From Tilletia caries (Eukaryota > Basidiomycota > Exobasidiomycetes > Tilletiales > Tilletiaceae), in assembly GCA_032718865.1 (NCBI GenBank), contig JALUTQ010000018.1, positions 698,707 to 762,706 of the forward strand: a stretch of DNA of 64,000 nt, in the 5' to 3' direction. The notes under the pieces were generated by a model. It ran no database searches and had not been told where the DNA came from. It saw nothing but the letters and a program-made list of their open reading frames with translations. This document shows positions 23,901 through 35,636 of this stretch, piece by piece; position 1 is the first letter of the stretch; every line of letters starts with the position of its first letter. Position numbers and translations under genes: made by a program.

Positions 23901-25379
23901 GCGAAGGTGGCCGTGGTGGGGCCCGGAGTGAGTGCACTTCCGCCGACCAGACCGGCGCCGCAGATAGTGCAGACGCAGCCGCAGGCAGCTGGAGCATCGA
24001 CGTCGGCTTCAATACCGCGTCCCCCGGTTTCGACCGCTGGTCCGTCCGCGCCTACTCCCAGTGCGGCTGTACCGCGTCCGGCCGGGGCGGCGGCATCGTC
24101 GACAACAACAACAACCACACCCGCAGCGGGAGGCCCACCCCCACCACCACCCCGCCGAATCCCCATCGTAGTAGGCGCGATCCCCCTCGCAGCCCTCCCC
24201 CCTCCAAACTCCAAACCAAAACCCCTCCCCGGCTCCGTCGAGTCCCTGCTCGAGCACCCGCCCATCGTACACCACGAGGGCAAGCTGTACCTCTCCCCGC
24301 CCGTCTTCGGCCACCTGGACGGGCCGGAGCTGGAGCGGATCGAGGCGATGGGCGCACAGGCTGCGCTGAAGGTTCTGCAGGGGTATCTTGTGGATCATTT
24401 GAAGGAGAAGATTCGGTTGCAGAATGCGGCGAAGGCCAGGGCGGCGGCGGCGGGGAGGGCCGTGGGGGGCGTATCGGGGACGACGCAGGCTGGGGCTGGA
24501 GTGGCGGCTGGGACGGGGGCGAGTGCGGCGGCGGCGGCGGCGGCGGCGGCGGCAGCGGCGAGACCGAGGGTTCCGGTTGGTGCAGCTGGTGTGAGTGCGA
24601 GTGCGGGACCATCAGCGCCACCTGTGAGACCTGTGGTCCCGCCAGCTGGCCCGGGAGCAGCAGCAGCGAGGGCAGCCCCTCCGCCTGCTCCCCAGCAGCC
24701 TCCTCGGCCGCGACCTCCAGCTCCAGCGGCAGCCGCAGCCGCGGGAGCCGCTATGCCCAAGCCGGTCTCTGCTGTCGGCGGACATCCATCTCAACAGCAG
24801 CGCGTACTTCCGAATGGGCCGCTGGGAGCTGGCGGGCAGCCTGCGATGCGGGTGGGGAATCCGTCTGGGCCGGTTGGGACGGGCGCGAGTCGACCTGTAG
24901 CTGCACCTGGACCTTCAGCCCTTGCCCCTCCTCCAGCTACATCTACATCCGCCCTCCCACCGCCACCCTCCTCCTCTTCGACCCCAGCCGCAGGCCCGAG
25001 CGCAGCAGACCAAACGACGGACCCGCTCGCAGCGCTCGACGCCCTCGCCTCCCACCCGGAAGCGGCGGTCCTGATCCGTCTCCTCAAACAGCAGCGCGCG
25101 GAAGGTGGGGGTTTCAATCAGCTGACGGCGGAGCAGATGGAGCTGTTGCAGATGGCGAATCGGTTGGCTGCTGGTGGGAAGAAGAAGAAGAAGAAGAAGA
25201 AGGAGAAAGAGAAGGAGAAAAAGGAGGGGGAGGCGAGTCCTGCGCCTGGGCCTGCGGGTGCGGGTGCGGTGGCGGGTCCTTCGACTTCGAGCTCGAGCTC
25301 GAATGCGGTCGGACAGCCGGCTCCACATCCTCATCCTCCCATGCCGGCTCAGGCAGGACCGTCCATGGCGACGACCTGA
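20929..25379 (+). CDS. Very large FHL1-type forkhead-associated (FHA) domain protein
   Basis: Exons 20929-22064 and 22169-25379 give 1448 aa. The FHA domain resembles yeast Fhl1: AYAKLEFPGFSYYIQTLNVTIGRR (about residues 57-79), GPLKSISRLHARIFY (about 142-156), then after ~190 low-complexity residues HVLGRNGAFVDDVW (about 350-364) and, across the splice, RTKIQIAERVFYFVLP. FHA domains bind phosphothreonine; Fhl1 regulates ribosomal-protein and rRNA genes. The rest is a long acidic Asp/Ser stretch, Lys/Gly-rich and then Ala/Pro-rich sequence, one conserved-looking segment near residue 740 (SVESLLEHPPIVHHEGKLYL), a coiled segment DHLKEKIRLQ and a poly-Lys run near the C terminus. I see no fork-head DNA-binding domain, so an orthologous function is uncertain. 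Confidence 0.8.
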
Positions 25380-25864
25380 ATGAATTTCACCATCCATCGC
25401 ACTCGGGACCTGCTGTTGCTGCCTTGCTTCTCTCCCCCATGTAAAACTGTCGCCCCTCTTGTCATGTACCACTAACTATGATGCAGCAGCTCCACTGACT
25501 TCCCCCCCTCTCTTTTCGCAAACGCAACCCATCATCTCATGCCTCATGCATGGCATCTATCCTGCCCCCTTTTCATTGCAGCGAGAAGCATTTGATCCTG
25601 CCGCCCGCTTCTGCAGCGAGAGTCTCTTCTGAAGGCGAACAGGAAAGGGTTGGGTTTTCATTTTGGCTGGCGTTGATTGATGGCCTTTCGAATGGATTGG
25701 CTGCGGTGAAGGGCAAGGAGGCTACTGATACAGGTCTGCTGAAGAAAGAGGGAAGTGGCAAAAAGGGATGGACACGAAAGGCAAATGGGAGGAAGGAAAG
25801 AGAAGAGAAGAGCGGTGTCATCCTCGCGATTGGAGGGAGGCACCGCCCCCCGTGAGGTGTCTCC
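25380..25864. other. Intergenic region between convergent FHA and ING genes
   Basis: No gene is supported here. This should hold both 3' untranslated regions. Short ORFs on either strand lack family features. Confidence 0.6.
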
Positions 25865-27315
25865 TCACACCTGACGCTTCCGTTTCTTCTGCTGCGAGCT
25901 GCTCATCTGCTTCAGGCAGTCCTCGCAGTACCAGGTCGCTGGGAGGGGTTTGGAGACGCCGACGCAGCCGATGTGGAACTGTGGGGATAAAAGGATGAAC
26001 GTGAGTTTTCGGAGCTGATAAGGATGGAAGTGGGTTGAGGGGACGTACCCATTCTATCTTGCATGTGTCGGAGTCGCACCCGATCATCTAGGTGATGGGA
26101 ATGTGGGAATATGCAGGTCAGTTACGAGTGCACCGCCAGAAGGAGAACAGAGAAAAGAGAGACAAAGACGCACCTCTCCAAACGAGACCTGTCGACAGAA
26201 ACAATACGGCGACTCGTCCTTCTCCTCCCCCTCGCCCTTCTCCCCAGCATCCACCTCACCAGCACTACTCCCATCCCCACCACCATCCGCCGCCCGAACG
26301 AAGGACGAGCGGCTCGGTCCGCCCGAGGAGGCATTACTCCCCGATGCGAGTCGTCCACCCCCACCTCCGGCACCAGCACCACTGCCACCGCCCCGTCGAC
26401 TCGGCCCGCCCTTGTGCGGGGTGGAGGATGTGGGTCCGTCGAAGTAGGACATCTCGCCTGTGGGCGTACCCACGGCTGTCGAGTGCCCGCCGCCGAGCAG
26501 CGTCAAACTGCCGATACCCGGCGTACCTGCCCTTCCTGATGAGACTCCAGCAGCAGTGGCGGCGAAGCCACCAGCAGCAGTGGGCGTACCCGGGATCCCG
26601 CCCGTCGGTATTCCCGACCCGTTCCCGTTCCCAGAGCTAGCCGCAGAGCCAACCCCGATCAACGCCGCCAAAAGGGGTGGAGGCTGCAACATCAACCCAG
26701 CCACGGGAGGCGGCACCCTAACATTAGCAAGCACCTTGGTATCGATCCTCCCTAACTCGGCTTTACAGCGCACGTGGTGCGCGTAGAGGATGCTCCATAG
26801 TTTCTGGGAGAGCGCGGCTTTTTGGATGGACCACTCTTCGAGTCGGGTATAGTCCGATGAGAGCTTTTCGGCGAGTTTGTCGGCGCGTTCGAGGGTCTCG
26901 GCTATGGTTCCTCCGCCTGCTGTTGTAGCTGATGTGGATCCGCCTCCTACTCCTGCTGCGGCTGTTGCTGCGGAGGAGGAGGAGGTGGTGGGCGTCCCGC
27001 TAAGGCCGGTCCATGGTCCCGGAGGCAAGGTATTGATCAGCTTGCGGTACTGCAGTTCCCGGTCGGCCACTTTCGGCATGAGTTCCTGGCATTTGATGTC
27101 CTTGTGCTCGATCTCCTTGAGCAGGTGGGACACTTGGTGTGGCACGTTGTCGAGAGCTGCGAGAGAGAGAGAGAGAGGGAGAGAGAGGGATCAGCGGCGT
27201 TCGAGTGAAAGGGACAGACAGTGGGCGCGCGAGATGGATGGGGGGAGAGGAGATACTCACAGTGCACATACTCGACAGCGAGCGCGGCCAGCTCTGCTGA
27301 ATCACTCACACTCAT
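25865..27315 (-). CDS. ING-family chromatin reader (ING N-terminal domain + PHD finger)
   Basis: Exons 27315-27261, 27156-26174, 26087-26049 and 25978-25865 give 396 aa. The ING domain reads across the first splice: LAALAVEYVHSLDNVPHQV, then LLKEIEHKDIKCQELMP, and later LERADKLAEKLSSDYTRLEEW with LSQKLWSILYAHHVR. The C-terminal PHD finger (about 335-382) has all C4HC3 ligands: YCFCRQVSFGE, GCDSDTC, WFHIGCVGV and WYCEDC, with the tryptophan before FHIGC that lines the H3K4me3 pocket. The last residues are basic (KKRKRQV), like the polybasic tail of ING proteins. The middle is Gly/Ala/Ser-rich. Relatives (Yng1, Yng2, Pho23) recruit histone acetyl- or deacetylase complexes to H3K4me3; which complex applies cannot be told. 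The start is the first ATG before the ING motif. Confidence 0.92.
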
Positions 27316-27934
27316 CCTCGCTCTCTCGCTCTCGATGTCGACCTTACGGATGGCGAGCTCGTTGTCGTCGAGCAGTTCACTATGCACCTCGCGTTCGCCT
27401 CAACCGAACAAATCCGATCCTCAAATGATCATACGATCACGCTCACAAGAACAAAAATGGTCCATAGGATTCGACGAAGGACGAACGGAACGAGAGAAAA
27501 GGATGGGACAAGAAGCGAAGAGAGAGTGAAATGTATGTGGACCGATGGAGATTGAGGAGAGAGATGCTTGAGTGGATTGAAGACACGACGCCGACGATGG
27601 GAAGTGATTGTAGTTTGCTTGTTGTATCGATGTTCGTTAAAGGTGGACTCGAAGACGTCCGGCCATGGCGACGATGTCCGCGGGGGTGGGAAGGTAACCG
27701 CAGGAGCCAGCCAGCGAGTCCCCAACTCCCCCCTCCGAGCGTCACGCGACGAGCCTGGATCGAAGGAGAAAAGCGAGAAACAGAACGGTGTCAGAGAAGA
27801 GAGATCGTCCGATCCGACCGGTCGAAAGTAGTGAAAGAGCGAAATGGTTCGCAGAGCCCAAAAGGCCAGAGGTAGGACGCCAAAAGGCACAAGAGGTACG
27901 AGGTTGACAGGGGGGCCAAACCCCTCCCTCCCAA
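27316..27934. other. Intergenic region between MscS gene 1 and the ING gene
   Basis: No supported gene. It contains the ING promoter and leader and the 3' flank of the upstream minus-strand channel gene. Open frames here are Arg-, Ser- or Pro-rich shadows. Confidence 0.55.
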
Positions 27935-30900
27935 TCAATCCCCACCCTGCCCAGCCAACGCCTTCCCAGCCTTCTTCGCCCTCCGCATCCGCAACCCACT
28001 GCCCTCAATCTCATCCGGCGGCGGCGTGAATCCCATATAACACTTCGGCTTCCCCACCGGCGCCGGCGCCGGCGCCTGCACCGCACCCGCACCCGCCGCA
28101 GACGTCGACGTCGACGGAAGCGGACTCCCCGGCGGACTCGGCGCAAAGTCATCATTCACCTCCTCAGGCACCCACACCCGTTTCTGCAAGGGGTCCACAC
28201 CAGAGGCGTCCATGTAGCTGGGCGGCAGGCCCGTGGAGTCTTCCTCCCAGTAGATCACCGGTTGGAGGGAGGTCGCGTACCGGACGCCGTGCTTTTTGCA
28301 GTAGTAGCTCAGCGCGGCGTAGAATGCGTTCCGGCGGGCGAAGCGGGCGCCCCAGTCTGCACAAACAGACACGGGTTAAAAACAAAAATAAAAGTGAGGG
28401 ATTTTTAGTTTAACAAACCAAACTGATGGGGTCCAGGAGAGAGAGAGAGAGAGAGAGAGGATGGAAGAAGGAAAAGAAAGAGAGACTCACCCTGCCAATT
28501 CGCCCGATGCGTCATGCCAACCGTACAACTGATCGACCGCATACCCTCCATCTTCTGCGGCACAATCGACGTACTCGGCTCGAACATCCGCTCCGGCTCC
28601 GTCGCCAGCCAGTGCTTCATATCATCCTCCACCGCGTCCAGTTTCGCCAGCGGTGTGTCGAAGGGGAATTGGAGGGGCACGGACTCCCATTGGTAGCCGG
28701 ACCGGCGGAAGTTGTGGATCATTAGGGTGCCGAGGAGGGCGTTGGAGACGTACATGTCCTGTGGGGAGGAAGGTAGAGTGTGAGTCAGAAGGGGGGGGGC
28801 ACATCCATCGCATCTTCAGCTCAAGGGAGGGATGGACGTACCGTTCTGTGAATAAATCATCAGCGTCATCAAAGAAACGAGCACAAAACAAAGAAAGAGG
28901 GTGAGCCCAAACAAATCCAACAACCTCGCAAACGAAGAGAATGAAACGTACCCGTCCGCAAGGGTGAACTGCGTCGACAACAGGGACATCCGCTTGACGA
29001 CCATGATCTGCTCTCCGAGCATGATCCGATCGCCAGTGTCTGAGATTTTTCGAGGAGGGGGAGACGAGGGGAAAAGTCAGTCAGGGCCGTACACTACCTG
29101 CAGGGAGGAGGAGGAGGGGAAGGGACAGGCGAAACTCACCAAAGGCATGGGTGACGAAGAGGAATACAATCGAGTCAAACACGTTCGAAGCGGCTTTTTG
29201 CAGGTGTAGCAGAAAGAAAAAAAAAGAGAGAGTCAGCACCCCTCGCCAACCCCCAAGAAGAAAGCAAAGGTAAGAATGAGTAAAAAAAGGCACTCACTCT
29301 GCTTAAAAATAAAAGCAAAAGCCAACCCAAGCGTATACACCGTAGTGACCATCTTGCTGATGTTCACATTGAAAATCGCCAGCGCCTCGAAGAGGATGAT
29401 GAGCATCGCGACGGAGAGGATCACTTTGTCCAGCGTCGAGACTGCGTGGTGGACGTCTTGGACCGAGCGCGAGAGGAACCGGCGTTCTTTGTACGTCCTA
29501 CGGGGAAATTCCACAGAGATTTGGGGGTTAGCAATCCGCCGCGGGGAAGAGGAAGAAAGGAAGGAAGGAAGGAAGGAAGGAAGGAAGGAAGGAAGGAAGG
29601 AAGGAAGGAAGGAAGGAAGGGAGCAAAGATCACTCACGCCAGCACAGTATTCTTAATCTCCATCTGCGAAATATCCCCATTCCCATCCCGATCAAAAACG
29701 CCAAACGCCCGCCTAGCAGCCTCCCGCCCTTCAAACGCCGGTTCGAAATCCGCTTCCACAAGGTACCGTCTCCGATGGGCGCCCCGGAACCGTTTGAAGA
29801 TCGTCCGCGCGAGCCGCTTGGCTTCCGACGGCCCCGTCACGTCCGCGCCGACGCCCCCGAGCAGCTGGGAGGAGGAGAGCAGGCCGAAGGGGTCGTTCAT
29901 TGCGATCCTAGCAATCGCGCGCGCTTGGGAGGCTGTGGCGAGGGCTTTCCGCCGAACTTGCGTCCGTCGCTGCTTTCTTCGCTTCTTCTCATCGGAATCG
30001 GCATGACTGGAGGTGGAGGTGGGCGGCGCGCCCCTCCTGAATCCAGAGCCAGTGGGCGTTGTGCCTTCGGCGCCGTCGAGGAAGTGGGAGCGGTTCCGGA
30101 GGGGCATGCCGGTTTGGGCGTCGAGTTCGATGCCTGTGTGTGGGTCTTCGACTGTGCCTCCGTGCCGACGGGGCGCAGGGTGGAAGAGGTTCTGCAGGGA
30201 TGCCAGACCTCCTGCTACGTCACTGGTCGGAGCTTTCCCCTTCGCTTTGTCCTTGGCCTTCTTCTTGTCCTTCTTCTTCCGATCAACAAGCGTGTTCGAG
30301 CCCGCAGAAGTGCCGATCGAACGATCCTTCTCGTCGTCAGCCTCTTGCTCCTCCTCATCATCCTCAGCATCGACAGAGAAATAGGCCGGTCGTCGATCGG
30401 CATGTTTGCGTTTGGAGGAGAGCGTGTTGTCGGCCGAGGAGGTGGTGGTGCCGGAGAGGTCGGCCATGGGTGCGTCCTTTTGGTTGTAGGAGGATGTATA
30501 CTCCATGCGCATGGGTGTGGATATACCACTTGTACTTTTCCCTGCACCACCGGCGGGTCCACCGAAGCCCTTGGGCAGACCGAAGGTAGAGGCTCCCGGC
30601 GTGCCCGGGCGAGAGGACGACGGCGGGAGACCAGCAGGCGCGCTCGGTTTGTAATCCCTAAGGACATCAAAGACGGCCAACGCCTGTGCGACTTGAGCAA
30701 GCCGCTCGGCATAGGCGGACGTATGGAACTTCATGGCGATGAACTTGATCAGGATCTTCTCCGCACAGACGGTGAGGATGAAGAAGAAGATCATCTCGAC
30801 GACTTGGAAGAGACGCGGGGTGTAGGAGGCTCGACTGCGTCCCGTGTCGGAGTTGTCGTAGAGGTCGTACAGGTGCGTGCCGTATATGATGGCCCAGGAG

Positions 30901-31549
30901 CCCCAGCTCATGGCAGCGTAGAAGACCGGTTTGACAAACTGCTTACAGGACGCGTAGAACTCGGCCAGTCCGAGGAGACGCTGACTTGCCGAGCCCCAGA
31001 TGCCGCGGACGACAAAGAGGATGATGCGCGGGAAGAGCTCGCATCCGATGTGGAGCCACCACATCATATGGAGGTTGAAGGCGGCCCAGACGAACGCGGC
31101 CTGTACGTTATCGGCGACGAAGTCTCTATGGTTCCTGAGCGCGTTGGCCTCGGGCGAGTCGGAGACGAGGTAGTCCGGGAGGTGTTTGCGGTAGAAGAAC
31201 TGCATGACGAGCACGGGCACGAGCAGGATGGCCGAAACGATGGAGTTACCCAGAAAGGTCGTAGCGAGGAAGCGGATGATCTTCCAGAGTGAGATGCCGC
31301 CCCTCCCGCCGCCCATGCGGAGCTGCTTGGCCTGCTCCTCTTCGAACTTGGCTGCGTCTTCGACGTCGTCTTCGTCGGACCAGGCGTAGTTGTCGGGATC
31401 CTGGCCGCCGGCGTCGTCGTTGTCGCCGTAGGCGTTGTGGCCGAGTTCGGAGTTGGAGAGGGACATCTCTGAGCCTTGGCGGGAGAAGGCGGGGCGGTGG
31501 TCGTAGGAGGCGGTTGATGCTGCTGAGGTGAAGGTGTTCTGGCGGGATT

Positions 31550-31581
<32 letters not shown>

Positions 31582-32036
31582 TGTTGGTACTGCTGCTGCT
31601 GCTGTGTGGAAGCAGTGGGCCAGTCTGAGTTTTTACCAAGACCGTGTGGACGGGTGAGGTTGCGTGCGCGCATGTCAGCGAGTGGGTCTGTGAGGGCGAT
31701 GCGTGGTGCCTGTGTGTGCGGCTGGTAGTGTACGACTCGCGAGGAGGAGGCTGTGTCCATCTTGTCAGTGCTGCTCGCTGTGACGCGCGTCGTTGGGATG
31801 GCCGCTGTTGAGGACGACGATGGCTGCTGGTACACCGGTGGACTGCCGAGTGTGCTGTTGAAGAGCGTCGATGAGGAGGCGGCCTGGTGGTGCAGATGGG
31901 AAGGAGCGGGTGTGAGGCCAGCAGGGTCTGCTCCTCTCACACGCTCGCCTCGTCCTGATCCTGTTGAGCTGGACTCGTACGACGGCGAGGGCGACCCATG
32001 CGCCGCGTTGTCCAGATCATCACTGCGCCGTGCCAT
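27935..32036 (-). CDS. MscS-family mechanosensitive channel with EF-hand, gene 1
   Basis: Seven exons (32036-29638, 29497-29298, 29193-29140, 29039-28952, 28845-28842, 28758-28491, 28356-27935) give 1144 aa. The disordered, Gln-rich N terminus is followed by several membrane segments (for example SIVSAILLVPVLVMQFF), a disordered Lys/Ser/Gly loop, an EF-hand (DRDGNGDISQME, about 781-792) and the pore/beta region: LDKVILSVAMLIILFEALAI, LGLAFAFIFKQTASNVFDSI, VFLFVTHAFDTGDRIML and YVSNALLGTLMIHNFRRSG. This matches fungal EF-hand MscS channels (Msy1/Msy2 type), which gate on membrane tension in ER or cortical membranes. Exon five is four bases long and is needed for frame. The C-terminal tail is Pro/Ala-rich. 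Confidence 0.92.
28842..28845 (-). other. 4-nt micro-exon of MscS gene 1
   Basis: Between the exon ending GCGGACGG (28952) and the exon starting GACATGTACG (28758) lies TTCACAG|AACG|GTACGT on the minus strand. Adding AACG keeps the frame and yields ADG-T-DMYVSN, the spacing found in MscS proteins. Skipping it shifts the frame. It therefore looks like a genuine micro-exon flanked by introns of 106 and 83 nt. Confidence 0.7.
29557..29619. repeat. GGAA microsatellite inside the first intron of MscS gene 1
   Basis: About 16 tandem GGAA units on the plus strand (TTCC on the gene's strand) lie within intron 29637-29498. Because TTCC is pyrimidine-rich it may double as an extended polypyrimidine tract. 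It is likely to vary in length between strains. Confidence 0.85.
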
Positions 32037-32611
32037 CCTGTGCAGAGTCAAAGGGAAGCAACACAATGAATGGTGTTGCGATGGCAGACTGACAGAGACG
32101 AGCACTCGGCTTTATGATGCTCTTCGTCCTCGCTGAATAAACCAGTGAAAGTCATGCACACTCGCTCACACCCTCTCGCTTACATATTCAGCCGAGCCGA
32201 GACATGTATGCCGCCGACGCCCCGCCGCCTGCCTCATGGCCCAAGCTCGGATCTGTTCATCTCCGCCCTCTCTCACTGCTGCAGTGCCTGCGTGCCTGGA
32301 ATGGGTCGGTGCTTCCCATTTCGGGAGAGTGCCAATTCAATCAACGCTGTCATTGCGCATCGCTTCACGCTGCTTGGCGGTGGGACAACGACTTTTCTTT
32401 GTTTCCGAAGCAAGCTCGACTCTCGAGACTGAGAAGAAAGGACCGGGCCCACCTGGTCACTAATCACCATCATCAGCTCAACGTCGGCCTGTCCCCTGTC
32501 TCGCACCCAGAGCGTCCCTCATCCGCGCGCCTTGCTTCTGCCTCACTCACCGCTCCCCACCCTCATCCTCACCCACCCACTCAGCCTCACCCCCGCCCAG
32601 CGCATCCGACA
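32037..32611. promoter_or_regulatory. Shared divergent promoter region of the two MscS genes
   Basis: The 575 bp between the start codons must hold both promoters. The downstream frame stays open through this region back to 32204, but that part has no channel similarity and I treat it as leader. No specific factor site could be assigned. Confidence 0.5.
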
Positions 32612-35600
32612 ATGGCCTCGCAGGGACTGGCAGTGCCCGGCGGCAGAGAAGCACTCACTCGCGACTCATCCACCTCCTCCATGCCCATCGACCCACCCGA
32701 GCACTCACCAAAGCACCACCACGACGACCCAGACAACCTCCCCCGTCCCGTCCGCCAGCCCACCTTCGGAGACCCAAGCCTCCCCGAACTCGGCACGGAA
32801 CAGGACGAAAAGACAGAACTACAGAACAAGTTCGAACGCGAGCAGGAGCGCACCTCCCAACAAGCACCTCGCATCCCACAGGGCTCCTCCGCAATGCAGT
32901 CCGGATACTCCTCCGCCACCATGAGCACCGACTCAGACGTCTCCTTCGACTGGGACGACACCGACTCCGCACTCAGCGACGACAACGACTCCGACGTCCC
33001 CACCTCCAAACAGCTCGCTGCCACCGGCGGACTCGGCGGTGGGCGCAAGAAGAACATCCGCGCACGCAGAGGTCGCGCCGTCTATCTTTCCTGCATGCAG
33101 CTCGCCAGGCCCGTCCGTTTCGCCCTCCTCGGCTTCCTCGGCACCGCAATCGCGCTCGTACCCTTCATCGTCGCCATCACCGCCTTCAAGTCAAACCCGG
33201 CCTATGGACAGATCGCCATGTGGTCCGTGTGGATCGCCATCATCTACTCCGCCTCCTGCGCCACCTTTCTCGTCCTTGATTTCGTACCCTCCCTTATCAT
33301 GCGGCTCGCCATTGCTGTCTATGGACGCGCACCCGAGGTATTCAAGACACAGGTCGAACTCCTCACTGCGACCCTCTTCTACCTCAAACTCGTCCTCTGC
33401 GTCGCTTGGGCATGGATCTCCCTCGGCGGCACCCTCGCACTGGCCTTCTCCCACCAGCCACGACCGAGCTACTTCGTCTGGGTAAACCGCACCATCGCCT
33501 CCCTCTTCGGCACCGCACTCATCCTCTTCTTCGAGAAGATCCTCCTCCAGATCGTAGCCATCACCTTCCACAAGACCGCACACAAGGACCGTCTGCAGAA
33601 GAATCTCATCGCTCTCAAGGCTCTCGACCGTCTGCACGAATCCAAATATATCGTCCAGGAACGATCACGTAGGGATCGCCAGTCGGGTACATGGGGAGGC
33701 CCATCCGGATCACGCTCGGGAACTCCTCTCTGGGGGAAGACCTTCGCCTTCGGTTCCAGTCGACCCCCGAGTCCAGGCGCAAATGTCGCTCTCGGCGCTA
33801 CCAACACACAACACTCCTCCCGCAAACCTTCCCGCGACGGTCTTGGCGAGTACTTCAGTCCCAAACCCGAGCACACCTCTACAGACGCCTCCCCCTCCGC
33901 TCCCGGCGAGAACACCATCACCTACCCGCCTACGACACTGCAGGCCGAGCAGAATGAGCATCACCACCACCACCACCACCACCGACCCCATATCGTCCAT
34001 CACCACAAGAAGAAGAGTAGTGTCGGCGAACCCCATCAGCACGGCCACTCCCGATCCCGCTCCCACCCGCTCCAGAACGAAACCACCTTCTCGCCACCCG
34101 TCGAAAACGAGTCCGAGAAGACTCAGGAGCAGCAGCCCTCGCTGGCCACCGCAGGCCACAAGGAGCGCAAAGCCGCCCGCCGCGCGAAGATCACGCAGCA
34201 AGTGCAGGAAGTCATCTCCATGGCCACGATGAAGGACTCCAAGCTGTACGCCCGCAGTCGACGTCTAGGCTCCCAACAATCCGCGCGGAAACTCGCCAAG
34301 AAGCTGTTCAACAACCTGAACGCGGCCTCTTCGCATTCCTACGGTGGGAGCACGTTTGGGTTCGGAGCGGAGAAGAGGACTTTTTTGACGGCGGACGACT
34401 TTGTTCCTTATTTCAAGACGGAGGCCGAGGCGCGCGAGGCCTTCGTCCTCTTTGACGCCGATGGGAACGGGGACCTCTCCAAGCGGGAGATGCGGGAGGC
34501 CGTGCAGCGGATCTACAAAGAACGACGGACGCTCTCCGTCGCGCTCAAGGACTCGAGCTCGGCGTTGGGCAAGCTGGATCTGGTGCTGCAGTGCATTGGG
34601 TTTGCTGTTGTTGTCTTTGTCTGGTTGTTGGTTTTTAATAAGGATCAGACGATTCAGAATTTGGTGCCGGCGAGTACGTTTATTTTGGGGTTTTCGTTCG
34701 TGTTTTCGAATAGTGCGAAGACGGTTTTTGAGTCGATGGTGTTTATCTTTGTGGTATGTTGTCTTTCCTTTCCTTTCCCTGTTCGCTGCCTGGGACTCTT
34801 TGGCTGACCTTCTCCCTCTCTCTCTCTCTTTTCTGTGCGTCGCGTTTAGACACACCCGTACGACGTCGGGGATCTGGTCTGCATCGACGATACCTGGATG
34901 TTCGTCAAGTGAGTATTTCCCTCCTCCGAACCCCCTTCCACTTCTTCCACAAAGCCAAAGCATCCACTAACCTCTCTCACTATTTAAACAGAGAATTCGG
35001 CTTCATCTCCACGGTCTTCCGCACAACAACAAACCAAGAAGTCGTCGCGCCCAACGCCCTCCTCTCCTCGTCCAAGTATATCCACAACGCCCGGCGGAGC
35101 GGGACCCAGTGGGAGACCGTTGATGTGCAGTGCGGCTTTGAGACGGGCTTGGCTGTCATTGATGAGTTTAGGAGACGGTTGAGGGCGTGGGTTCGGGAGA
35201 ACGATCGGGAGTGGAGTGGCGGGTTGGATGTTAACTATGCGGCGTTGGAGGATATGAATAGTGTTACTCTTACCATCGCCTTCGAGCACAAGGTATGTCT
35301 CTCTTAACCCCCCCATCCTCCCTCTCCTTCTCTCTCCCTTTTTGCTGAACTCGTAAATTCTCACACCACCACCAGGGCAACTGGCAAGACTGGGGCACGC
35401 GCTGGTCGCGCCGTACCAAACTCATGCGGCAGATCAAGACCGTCGCTGAAGAACTCGAGATGCCGGCGGTGGTGGAGCGGGTGCATGGGATTGCGCGGCC
35501 GCGGCGGGGTGTGAATCCTTCGCAGGGGGGGGCGTCGCCGTTGATGCCCTCGCCTGCTAGTGGTGGTGGATTGGGGAGGGGGGTGACGCCGTTGAATATC

Positions 35601-35636
35601 CCGAATGCTCCTTCGGGGCGGATTCCGTTCTTTTGA
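32612..35636 (+). CDS. MscS-family mechanosensitive channel with EF-hand, gene 2
   Basis: Exons 32612-34753, 34850-34908, 34992-35292 and 35376-35636 give 920 aa. The protein has a disordered N terminus with acidic Asp/Ser stretches. Four membrane segments are visible in the first half (VRFALLGFLGTAIALVPFIV, WIAIIYSASCATFLVLDF, LLTATLFYLKLVLCVAWAW, LFGTALILFFEKILLQIVAI), then a His/Ser-rich loop with a run of His. An EF-hand (DADGNGDLSKRE, about 614-625) precedes the pore helix and beta domain: LVLQCIGFAVVVFVWLLVF, FILGFSFVFSNSAKTVFESM, VFIFVTHPYDVGDLV and EVVAPNALLSSSKYIHN. It has fewer introns than its divergent partner and no micro-exon. The start methionine was chosen after the open but unconserved upstream frame. 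Confidence 0.92.

Noticed and set aside
23135..24283. Large minus-strand ORF opposite the FHA gene
   Set aside because: It mirrors the Ala/Pro/Gly repeats of the plus-strand protein and has no independent features.
29775..31292. 505-codon plus-strand ORF opposite MscS gene 1
   Set aside because: It lies antisense to a conserved channel with verified splice joins; composition is Arg/Val/Gly-rich without motifs.
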